A stretch of 6,333 bases of DNA from Desulfobacteraceae bacterium (GTDB lineage Bacteria > Desulfobacterota > DSM-4660 > Desulfatiglandales > Desulfatiglandaceae). The notes under the pieces are model-generated. The model did no database searches. It saw only the letters and a program-made list of their open reading frames with translations, and was not told where the DNA came from. The stretch covers positions 1-6,333 of the forward strand of contig JAUUVE010000132.1 in assembly GCA_030589715.1 (NCBI GenBank). Direction: 5' to 3'. The position numbers and the translations under genes were made by a program. This document shows positions 1 through 6,328 of the stretch, piece after piece. Each line of letters begins with the position of its first letter. Within the stretch, counting starts at the first letter, position 1.

Positions 1-92
1 AAATTGCCAAACGTTAAATCTTGGTACCTGAATACCCGCAATTTACCGGTGCAGTGGGTGACGCCCTTTTTGCGATCGAAGAGGAAGAATAA
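1..92 (+). CDS. C-terminal end of a BadF/BadG/BcrA/HgdC-family ATPase (partial, apparent frameshift)
   Basis: Only the tail of this gene is in the window. Codons 18-92 read ILVPEYPQFTGAVGDALFA followed by an acidic end and TAA. This matches the closing block of the BadF/BadG/BcrA/BcrD ATPase family (P-x-x-P-Q-x-x-G-A-x-G-x-A-L-x-A). In that family the protein uses ATP to drive low-potential electrons into benzoyl-CoA reductase or 2-hydroxyacyl-CoA dehydratase partners. The same frame has a TAA at 15-17, so it cannot continue upstream as written. The +1 frame reads KLPNVK over 1-18. Adding one A to the run at 16-18 joins the two frames into NVKILVPEYPQ, which fits the family. Without that base, the +1 frame runs on with unrelated residues to a TGA at 127-129, overlapping the ligase start codon. 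The tail ends 33 nt before the ligase gene, so co-transcription is likely. The family call rests on one short motif. Whether the frameshift is real or a sequencing error cannot be decided here. Confidence 0.6.
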
Positions 93-125
93 TTCTTGTA
101 AGGTTCACAAAGGGAGGTTGACGGA

Positions 126-1706
126 ATGACTATAAGCAAGTGGATGCATGTGGGTACTGTCTTAAAGATGAATGCCATCAATTATCCGGACAAATTGGGG
201 TGGCAAGACAGGTCACAGGAATTCACCTTTAAGGAATGGAATGAGCGCTCCTGCCGCCTTGCAAACGGTCTGAAGGACCTGCGCATGGGGGACAAGGATA
301 CCTTTGCAGTGATTGCCTACAACCGTGGTGAGTGGATGGACATATATGCCGGCTGTGCCAAAGGCGGGCAAATTGTTGTTCCCATCATGTTCAGACTGGC
401 TGGACCTGAAATCGAATATATCGCAAACCACTCCGAATGTAAGGGATTCATCGTGGAGGCCCCCTTCGTGGAACTGATCGACAGCATAAAGGACAAGCTC
501 CCGGTTCCCAGGGATGCCTACATCTACCTGGGAGACGGTCCTGTACCCGACGGCTATGTGGGATATGAAGACCTATTGGCCAAGTCTTCCCCTGAAGAGC
601 CAGACATCCTGGTGGATGCCGCCGATATCTGGACCATTATGTACACCTCAGGGACAACTGGACGGCCCAAAGGGGTGATGAGGACCCACGAAAGCAACTT
701 AGCCCAGTACTACCTGAACAATATCAATACGGGCGTCCGACCCACCGACAAGGTCATGCTGGTCATGCCCATGTGCCATGTAAATTCCATATTTTATTCA
801 TTCCCTTACACCCTGCTGGCGGCGCCGGTATTCGTTTACAATATGGTCAGCTTTGACCCTGAGGATTTGCTGAGGACCATTGAAAAATATAAGATCACGT
901 TTACCTCTTTGGTCCCTACCCACTATATTATGATGCTGGCCCTTCCCGACGAGGTCAAAAATAACATTGATGTATCTTCCATACGCCAGTTGCTTATCTC
1001 TTCTGCCCCTGCCAGAAAAGACCTGAAGCTGGCCATCATGGACTATTTCAAGAATGCAGAGCTCTGGGAGGCCTATGGGAGCACCGAAGGCGGGCTGGTG
1101 ACCCTGCTCAGACCGGAGGATCAATTCAAGAAGCTCGGCTCTATCGGTAAAGAGATCTTTGGGTCTGATCGGATCAGGATCCTGGACGAAGACAGAAACG
1201 AAGTCCCTGATGGGCAAGTAGGGGAGCTGTTCTACCGGACCCCGATGCTTTTTAAGGAATATCTGAAAGAACCGGAGAAGACAAAGGAGGCCTTTGATAA
1301 TGGCTGGTCTTCGGCGGGTGATATGGTGGTGCGAGATGAGGACGGTTACTACACCCTTGTTGACAGAAAGGCCAACATGATTATCACTGGCGGGGAAAAT
1401 GTCTATCCGTCTGAGGTGGAGAATGTGCTGGGCGCCCACGAGGCGGTAAGAGACATCGCGGTTATTGGACTCCCTGACGATAAATGGGGCGAGTCCGTCA
1501 AGGCCGTTGTGGTCTTGCATGAAGGCTATAAACCGGGGGAGGAGCTGGCCAGAGAAATCATCGACTTCTCCCGTGGCAAGTTGGCCGGATATAAGCGACC
1601 GAAGTCACTCGAATTCATCAATGACGAAGAGATGCCAAGGACCCCCACGGGAAAGATACTTCATCGTCTCCTGAGGGAGAAGTATGGCAAGTGGAGTGAA
1701 GCGTAA
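126..1706 (+). CDS. AMP-forming acyl-CoA synthetase (ANL superfamily), substrate unknown
   Basis: This 526-residue enzyme should activate a carboxylic acid to its CoA thioester in the cytoplasm through an acyl-adenylate. All core ANL motifs are visible. The P-loop YTSGTTGRPKG lies at residues 173-183, MPMCHVN at 214-220, and the adenylate-binding YGSTEG at 317-322. GWSSAGDM (393-400) carries the ribose-binding Asp399, and the hinge region DRKANMIITGGENVYPSEVE is at 413-432. PRTPTGKIL near the end supplies the catalytic Lys510. Length is normal for fatty-acyl or aryl-CoA ligases of the family, with no truncation. The start is supported by AGGGAGG at 111-117, 8 nt before the ATG. The thiolase gene follows 45 nt later. 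The BcrA-like tail upstream and the thiolase downstream suggest activation of an acid entering anaerobic beta-oxidation-type or aromatic degradation. A fatty-acid, aryl or carnitine-type specificity cannot be chosen from sequence alone. Confidence 0.93.
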   Translation: MTISKWMHVGTVLKMNAINYPDKLGWQDRSQEFTFKEWNERSCRLANGLKDLRMGDKDTFAVIAYNRGEWMDIYAGCAKGGQIVVPIMFRLAGPEIEYIANHSECKGFIVEAPFVELIDSIKDKLPVPRDAYIYLGDGPVPDGYVGYEDLLAKSSPEEPDILVDAADIWTIMYTSGTTGRPKGVMRTHESNLAQYYLNNINTGVRPTDKVMLVMPMCHVNSIFYSFPYTLLAAPVFVYNMVSFDPEDLLRTIEKYKITFTSLVPTHYIMMLALPDEVKNNIDVSSIRQLLISSAPARKDLKLAIMDYFKNAELWEAYGSTEGGLVTLLRPEDQFKKLGSIGKEIFGSDRIRILDEDRNEVPDGQVGELFYRTPMLFKEYLKEPEKTKEAFDNGWSSAGDMVVRDEDGYYTLVDRKANMIITGGENVYPSEVENVLGAHEAVRDIAVIGLPDDKWGESVKAVVVLHEGYKPGEELAREIIDFSRGKLAGYKRPKSLEFINDEEMPRTPTGKILHRLLREKYGKWSEA

Positions 1707-1751
1707 CAACAAACTTGACCCCAAAACCTAACTTATTGGAGGAGAACTGAT

Positions 1752-2957
1752 ATGTTGACAAAAACTTTTATACCTTACAAGGGTTATTATTCGACCCCCT
1801 TTTCACGATGGCAGGGAAGCCTGGCCAACGAACACGCGATCATTCTTGCGGGCAACACCTCCAAGAGGTGGCTTGCAGATAAGAATTGGGACCCCAAGAT
1901 GTTTGATTACCTCTTCTTGGGGATGACCATTGGGCAGCCCCAGTGGTTTTATGGAAGCCCTTGGGCCGCGGCACTCGTGGGCGCCGTAGAAACCCCCGGT
2001 GTGATCATCAGCCAGGCCTGCACCACGTCCGCCACATGTATTTTTCAGGCCGCCGTGGGGATAGAAACGGGTCTCTATGAGACCGTCTATACCCTTATGA
2101 CCGACCGTTGTTCCAACGGACCCCATACCATCTGGCCGAATCCCAAAGGACCTGGAGGCGAGGTAATTTCAGAGAATTGGCTCATGGACAATTTTAGCAG
2201 GGACCCCAATGCTGGTTTGAGGATGATCGAGACCGCTGAAAACGTGGGCAAAGAGGGCGGGTTCACCAAGGAGCAGTGTGACGAGTTGACACTTAGACGC
2301 TACGAGCAGTACCTCATGGCCCTTGAAAATGACCGCGCCTTCCAGAAGGGGTATATGTTTTCGGCTGAGGTGAAGGTATCACGGAAAAAGACGATCCTTG
2401 TGGAAGAAGATGAAGGGGTTATGCCCTCCACAAAGGAGGGGCTTGCCGCCCTCAAACCACTCATACCCGGTGGCATCCTTTCCTTTGGGTCCCAGACCCA
2501 TCCGGCGGACGGGAATTGTGCCCTGGTAGTCACCTCCGAGGAGAAGGCCAAGGAACTCAGCACTGATCCCTCCCTCAATATACAGATAATCTCATATGGA
2601 TATTCCAGAGAAAAACCGGGTTACATGGCTGCGGCCCCGGTGCCGGCAACCAAGATGGCCCTTGAAAAGGCAGGCCTCAAGATAGAGGATATGAAGGCCA
2701 TCAAGACCCACAATCCCTTTGTGGTCAATGACCTCTATTTTGGCGAGCAGATGGGTATCGATCCTATGGGTACAGAGGAACTGAGTTTTAACGATTATGG
2801 GTGCTCCATGATATACGGGCATCCCCAAGGGCCCACTGTGGGTCGTATCATCATAGAGGGGATTGAAGAGGTGGCCATGAAAGGCGGAGGTTATTTCCTC
2901 TGGACAGGATGTGCAGCCGGTGATACGGGTGGTGCCCTTATACTGAAAATAGGCTGA
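1752..2957 (+). CDS. Thiolase-family protein (acyl-CoA acyltransferase), divergent subfamily
   Basis: This 401-residue protein has the length and block order of a thiolase, which cleaves 3-ketoacyl-CoA with CoA or runs the reverse Claisen condensation. The nucleophile block is SQACTTSATC at 87-96, with Cys90 the likely acylated residue. A thiolase-like ADG loop lies near 252-254. HNPF at 320-323 stands where classical thiolases have NEAF. GHPQG at 356-360 gives the catalytic His357 (usual form GHPLG). TGCAAGDTGGA at 385-395 gives Cys387, the usual second cysteine. The Cys-His-Cys set is therefore complete, so an active enzyme is expected, but the flanking motifs are unlike degradative FadA or biosynthetic PhaA/AtoB enzymes. 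No signal peptide is seen. The start has a strong TGGAGGAG at 1737-1744, 7 nt from the ATG. The gene follows the ligase by 45 nt and is last before a terminator, so it probably acts in the same acyl-CoA pathway. An SCP2-type or specialised ketoacyl-CoA thiolase is possible. Confidence 0.85.
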   Translation: MLTKTFIPYKGYYSTPFSRWQGSLANEHAIILAGNTSKRWLADKNWDPKMFDYLFLGMTIGQPQWFYGSPWAAALVGAVETPGVIISQACTTSATCIFQAAVGIETGLYETVYTLMTDRCSNGPHTIWPNPKGPGGEVISENWLMDNFSRDPNAGLRMIETAENVGKEGGFTKEQCDELTLRRYEQYLMALENDRAFQKGYMFSAEVKVSRKKTILVEEDEGVMPSTKEGLAALKPLIPGGILSFGSQTHPADGNCALVVTSEEKAKELSTDPSLNIQIISYGYSREKPGYMAAAPVPATKMALEKAGLKIEDMKAIKTHNPFVVNDLYFGEQMGIDPMGTEELSFNDYGCSMIYGHPQGPTVGRIIIEGIEEVAMKGGGYFLWTGCAAGDTGGALILKIG

Positions 2958-2997
2958 ACCTCCTGATTGATTCTTGACCCTGGAAATATCACTTGTT

Positions 2998-3035
2998 AAA
3001 AAGGGTATTCGGTCTTGGGCAGAATACCCTTTTTT
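2998..3035 (+). terminator. Rho-independent terminator closing the ligase-thiolase operon
   Basis: A perfect 13-bp stem pairs AAAAAGGGTATTC (2998-3010) with GAATACCCTTTTT (3022-3034) around an 11-nt loop and ends in a run of six T. It lies 41 nt after the thiolase stop and 39 nt before the transporter start, separating the two forward transcription units. Because the stem has an A run on its left arm, the reverse strand also ends in a T run, so it could work in both directions. No reverse-strand gene nearby needs it. Confidence 0.92.
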
Positions 3036-3074
3036 CTGCAAAAAAGTCATTTGCCCCCTAAAGGTATTTGAATC

Positions 3075-4751
3075 ATGGAGATGGTTATCTTTCAATCCCT
3101 GGGCGGCCTGGGGCTTTTCCTCTTCGGCATGAAGATTATGTCCGAAGGCCTCCAAAAGGTCGCTGGAAAAAAGATGCGCCAGATCCTCAGCATGGTCTCC
3201 AATAAACGTGTTATTGGCTGTGCAGCGGGGGCCCTTGTGACCAGTGTCGTCCAGAGTTCCAGCGCCACTACGGTCATGATTGTAAGCTTTGTGGATGCGG
3301 GTCTTATGACCTTTGTCCAGGCCATTGGTGTAATTTTGGGTGCCAATGTTGGAACGACGGTCACGGCCCAGTTAATCGCCTTCAAGATAACGGCCTATGC
3401 CCTGCCGGCAATCGCCTTAGGAGTTCTGCTCAAATTTTTTCTGGGTCGTCGAAAATGGGTCTATGTGGGGGATGTCCTCCTGGGCTTTGGCCTGGTCTTT
3501 TTCGGGTTGGCCACCATGAAGGCCGGTTTTGCCCCCTTAAAGGATCACCCAACCTTTATCGCCCTTTTTACCAAATTCAATGCAGATGACCTGGCCAGTA
3601 TCCTCTTATGCATAATGGTAGGATCTGCCCTGACCATGATTCTGCAGAGTTCAAGTGCCACCGTTGGGATTACCATGGCCCTTGCCAGCCAGGGCCTGTT
3701 GACCTTTGGGGCGAGCGTGGCCCTGATCCTTGGTGACAATATAGGAACTACCATCACGGCGCAGCTGGCCAGTATTGGGGCTAATATAAACGCGCGTCGG
3801 ACGGCCAGGGCTCACGCTCTTTTTAATATTATAGGTGTCATCTATATTGTCCTGCTCTTTCCCCAATTCATAAAGCTGGTGATCTGGGTTACAAGTACGT
3901 TTGCAGATATCGGTCCGCCTGATCTATTAGTACATGGGGCAAAGCCCAACATCTCCAGATATATTGCCAACGCACATACTGCCTTCAATGTGGTAAATGC
4001 CATCGTCTTCCTCTCGGTCCTGCCCTATCTGGTAAAGGTCACCACCTGGCTCACACCGCAAAAAGAGAAGGAATTGGCACTGGATGAACTCCACCACATC
4101 AAGTACCTGGATTCCAGGTATATCGACACCCCAACCGTTGCCCTGGGACAAGCAAGGGCAGAGATCGTTAGGATGGGAGAAGCAGTGCGGGTTATGTATG
4201 ACGATGTGATCAGGTGTCTAAAACAAAGGGAGCTGGGCGAGCTATCCAAATGGAAGAAGAGGGAAGACGCCGTTGATATCCTTCAAAGAGAGATTACCCA
4301 GTTTCTTGTCAACGTGGTCCAGAGGCCCATTACTCCGGAGGAGGCCAAAGAGGTGGCCTCTTTGATGAGGATGACCAACAACCTGGAGAGGGTTGGCGAC
4401 TGCATAGAAAATATCGCAGAGTTGATCGAAGAGATGGTCCAACAGGATCTCCATCTTGCCGAAGGCGGCCTGCACGATTATGAGGTGATATCCGGTCAGG
4501 GACGCAAATTCTTGTGGCTGGTGACCGACTCAATCAAGACCGAATATGAGGAGATCATGCCGGAGGCCCAGGAACTGGTGAACGATATCAACCGGATGAG
4601 GGAAGAGATGAGGGGGAACTATATTATGCGGCTTCAGAGTGGCGCCTGCACCGTGGACCCTGGTCTGATCCTGATTGATCTGCTCACGGCCTTCGAAAAG
4701 ATCGGGGGCTTCTGCTACAACATAGCCCAGGCCGTGGCAGGGATAAAATAG
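3075..4751 (+). CDS. Na+/phosphate cotransporter family protein with C-terminal PhoU-like domain
   Basis: This 558-residue inner-membrane protein belongs to the bacterial Na/Pi-cotransporter II family. The membrane part spans roughly residues 1-325 and holds the family's inverted duplication. QSSSATT at 60-66 is paired with GANVGTTVTAQL at 89-100. QSSSAT at 191-196 is paired with GDNIGTTITAQL at 220-231. These QSSS repeats line the sodium/phosphate site in characterised homologues. Hydrophobic helices surround them. Residues about 345-558 are soluble and helical and resemble PhoU, with NNLERVGDCIENIAEL at 435-450. A second, weaker copy, EKIGGFCYNIAQAV, lies at 541-554 and lacks the Asp. The likely role is sodium-linked phosphate movement or phosphate homeostasis, but direction and true substrate are not shown for many homologues. 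The start at 3075 has a modest AAAGG at 3060-3064. The next ATG, two codons on, is placed worse. A Cys-rich gene follows in the same frame after a single stop codon. No clear promoter is visible between the terminator and this gene. Confidence 0.93.
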   Translation: MEMVIFQSLGGLGLFLFGMKIMSEGLQKVAGKKMRQILSMVSNKRVIGCAAGALVTSVVQSSSATTVMIVSFVDAGLMTFVQAIGVILGANVGTTVTAQLIAFKITAYALPAIALGVLLKFFLGRRKWVYVGDVLLGFGLVFFGLATMKAGFAPLKDHPTFIALFTKFNADDLASILLCIMVGSALTMILQSSSATVGITMALASQGLLTFGASVALILGDNIGTTITAQLASIGANINARRTARAHALFNIIGVIYIVLLFPQFIKLVIWVTSTFADIGPPDLLVHGAKPNISRYIANAHTAFNVVNAIVFLSVLPYLVKVTTWLTPQKEKELALDELHHIKYLDSRYIDTPTVALGQARAEIVRMGEAVRVMYDDVIRCLKQRELGELSKWKKREDAVDILQREITQFLVNVVQRPITPEEAKEVASLMRMTNNLERVGDCIENIAELIEEMVQQDLHLAEGGLHDYEVISGQGRKFLWLVTDSIKTEYEEIMPEAQELVNDINRMREEMRGNYIMRLQSGACTVDPGLILIDLLTAFEKIGGFCYNIAQAVAGIK

Positions 4752-4754
4752 GAG
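4750..4754 (+). promoter_or_regulatory. SD-like AGGAG inside the transporter stop region, abutting the next start codon
   Basis: AGGAG covers the last two bases of the transporter's TAG stop and the following GAG, and touches the ATG at 4755 with no spacer. That is too close for normal SD use. Another AGGGA at 4739-4743 leaves 11 nt and could serve instead. The layout suggests that ribosomes finishing the transporter restart directly on the Cys-rich protein. No other start codon lies between the TAG and the first essential cysteine, so 4755 remains the best start. Confidence 0.4.
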
Positions 4755-5471
4755 ATGAGCGGGGAAACCGTCGAACCTAGAACCGACTGTATCCGGTGCG
4801 GGGAGTGCTGCCAGGGCTCCAGCCCCTCCCTACAGATGGAGGATGTCCCTATTTTAGCGGATGGGTTCATCGCGAAGACTGACGTATATACGATCAGGGC
4901 GGGGGAGCTTGTGCATGACAATATCCATGATCGAACAAAGATCACTCAGGAGGAGATCATCAAGGTAAGGGAAAAGGAAGTTGGAGGAGGGTGTCTCTAT
5001 TTCGATGAGGTCCAAAAGTCGTGCAAGATATATGCACATCGGCCTTTCCAGTGTAAAGCACTCACCTGCTGGGACCTGGATCCATTTATGGGGGTCTATA
5101 ATGGCCCCAAGGCGAGCAGGGATGAGATCATTCGTGACAAAACCCTCACTGGCCTCATCCAAGAGCACGAAAGAAAATGCAACTACGACCGGCTTGATGG
5201 CTGTGTCAAGCAGATCGAGACAGGGGGTGAAAGGGCGGTTGAGAGGGTTCTTGAGGTATTAAAATTCGACTACCATCTAAGGCCCTTTGTCTCAGAGAAG
5301 CTGGGCATAGAATCAGGCGAGATGGACTTCATTTTTGGCCGGCCCCTCACCGAAACCATCATCATGTTCGGATTGAAGGTAAACAAAAAACCTGACGGAT
5401 CATTTCTTCTAACGATGCTAGATCCTCAACAAACATCAACTCCTCAAGGTAAAAGTTTAAAGGGGCCATAG
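4755..5471 (+). CDS. YkgJ-family cysteine cluster protein
   Basis: This 238-residue, probably cytoplasmic protein carries the cysteine pattern of the YkgJ/CxxCxxCC family, proposed to bind zinc or an iron-sulfur cluster. No enzymatic role is established for the family. CIRCGECC at 12-19 is followed by GGGCLYF (Cys80) and CKIYAHRPFQC (Cys90, Cys100). Cys105, Cys142 and Cys150 bring the total to ten. The C-terminal third, from about residue 165, has no recognisable motif and ends in a polar tail. There is no signal peptide or membrane segment. The ATG at 4755 is the only start that keeps the first cysteine pair. The gene sits three bases after the transporter stop and in the same frame, implying coupled translation and perhaps a shared function in metal or phosphate status. 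That functional link is inference. The downstream neighbour, sfsA, converges from the other strand with two bases between stops. Confidence 0.85.
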   Translation: MSGETVEPRTDCIRCGECCQGSSPSLQMEDVPILADGFIAKTDVYTIRAGELVHDNIHDRTKITQEEIIKVREKEVGGGCLYFDEVQKSCKIYAHRPFQCKALTCWDLDPFMGVYNGPKASRDEIIRDKTLTGLIQEHERKCNYDRLDGCVKQIETGGERAVERVLEVLKFDYHLRPFVSEKLGIESGEMDFIFGRPLTETIIMFGLKVNKKPDGSFLLTMLDPQQTSTPQGKSLKGP

Positions 5472-5473
5472 CA

Positions 5474-6202
5474 TCACAGCTCATAAGGCAAAGGCCGATT
5501 TAGTCTGATGCCTTCCATGTCTAAGATAGCATCATACACCAAAATTTCCACCCCCTCTGAGACAGCATTTCTCAGTTCTCGACCATAGGCCGGATCCACA
5601 TGGTCGGCAGGTCTGAAGAGCTTTGCATCCATGCGCTGAACCAGGTAAAACATGACCGAACGATCGCCAGCACCGACCCGTTGTTCAAGTTCTTTCAGAT
5701 GCTTGAGCCCCCTTGCTGTCACCGCGTCCGGAAAATAGGCAACTTCATCCTTTACAAGGGTACAGTTTTTCACCTCCACAAAGCATAGATGACCCCCTTT
5801 TTCCAGGAGCAGGTCGATTCGAGAATTCTCGCCATATTTGACTTCTGAACGGACCTTGCTAAACCCAGATAGTCCTGGGATCTCTCCAGCAATAACAGCA
5901 GCCCTGGCAAGCCTGTTCGGCACTATGGTGTTGATCCCCACCAGTGAAGTGGGCATTTCAATCATCTCCCAGGTGTATTTGAGCCTCCGACTCGGTTTGT
6001 CGTGCCGAGACAAATAAACGGATCTGCCCGGTTTAGAGCAGGTCAACATGCTTCCTGAGTTGGGACAATGAGCGGTTACAACGTGGCCGTTTCTGAGCTT
6101 GACATCCGCCAGGAAGCGTTTGTATCTGGTGATGAGGGTGCCTCGGATAAGGCGCGGCCATTTAAGGTAGCCAGGCTCAATCTTTTGATCTATCTTATCC
6201 AT
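5474..6202 (-). CDS. sfsA: DNA/RNA nuclease SfsA (sugar fermentation stimulation protein homologue)
   Basis: This 242-residue protein matches SfsA along its whole length; the E. coli protein is about 234 residues. Conserved blocks in order are TRYKRFLADV (25-34), HCPNSGSM (45-52), GINTIVPNRL (89-98), SEVKYGENSRIDLLL (119-133), FVEVKNCTLV (141-150), YFPDAVTARGLKHLKEL (156-172) and LVQRMD (187-192). Asp130 with Glu143-Val-Lys145 forms the PD-(D/E)XK-type metal site, so nuclease activity is plausible. SfsA was first named for a maltose-metabolism effect in E. coli and has an N-terminal OB-like, nucleic-acid-binding part. The physiological role is still unclear. The ATG at 6202 is the only canonical start, because an in-frame stop lies 12 nt upstream (6212-6214). 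No good SD is seen before it. The gene stands alone on the reverse strand and ends two bases from the ykgJ-like stop, with no terminator between them. Confidence 0.95.
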   Translation of the reverse strand: MDKIDQKIEPGYLKWPRLIRGTLITRYKRFLADVKLRNGHVVTAHCPNSGSMLTCSKPGRSVYLSRHDKPSRRLKYTWEMIEMPTSLVGINTIVPNRLARAAVIAGEIPGLSGFSKVRSEVKYGENSRIDLLLEKGGHLCFVEVKNCTLVKDEVAYFPDAVTARGLKHLKELEQRVGAGDRSVMFYLVQRMDAKLFRPADHVDPAYGRELRNAVSEGVEILVYDAILDMEGIRLNRPLPYEL

Positions 6203-6265
6203 ACTTAGGGCTCAACAAAAAATAACTTAGCAGAATTGGCGCCCAGATTCATGTTAGATTTGTTT

Positions 6266-6328
6266 GATCTCAAATCACAAAAGCTGATGGAATAGCAGGC
6301 TATTTTGATGTTTTTGTGGTTTGAGATC
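6266..6328. repeat. 63-nt imperfect inverted repeat (long hairpin) upstream of sfsA
   Basis: GATCTCAAATCACAAAA (6266-6282) pairs with TTTTGTGGTTTGAGATC (6312-6328), with one T-G position in the DNA reading that would be a wobble pair in RNA. At the centre, AATAGC-AG-GCTATT (6291-6304) forms a second short palindrome on nearly the same axis. The whole can therefore fold as one long arm with an internal loop of 8 and 7 nt. No T run follows the stem on either strand, so it is not a normal intrinsic terminator. It may be a dispersed palindromic element, a MITE-like sequence or an operator-type site. The window ends five bases later, so its borders and right-hand gene are unknown. Confidence 0.6.

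Noticed and set aside
798..1520. 240-codon open frame on the reverse strand
   Set aside because: It lies wholly opposite the acyl-CoA ligase, whose P-loop-to-lysine motifs fix the real frame. Its translation shows no recognisable domain.
3036..3074. Promoter for the transporter gene between the terminator and its start
   Set aside because: No credible -35/-10 pair was found in these 39 bases. Candidate hexamers overlapped the terminator stem and matched poorly.
2592..3155. 187-codon reverse-strand open frame across the thiolase end and transporter start
   Set aside because: It runs antisense through conserved thiolase blocks, through the terminator hairpin and into the transporter. No family resemblance is seen, so it is a chance open frame.
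4981..5262. 93-codon forward open frame inside the YkgJ-family gene
   Set aside because: It overlaps the cysteine-cluster coding frame in another phase and its translation is an unstructured, basic, shadow-type sequence.
6251..6280. Possible reverse-strand promoter for sfsA: TTGTGA and TAACAT with an 18-bp gap
   Set aside because: Each hexamer matches the sigma-70 consensus at only four of six bases and the region is AT-rich, so such pairs are expected by chance. The -35 part also sits inside the inverted repeat.
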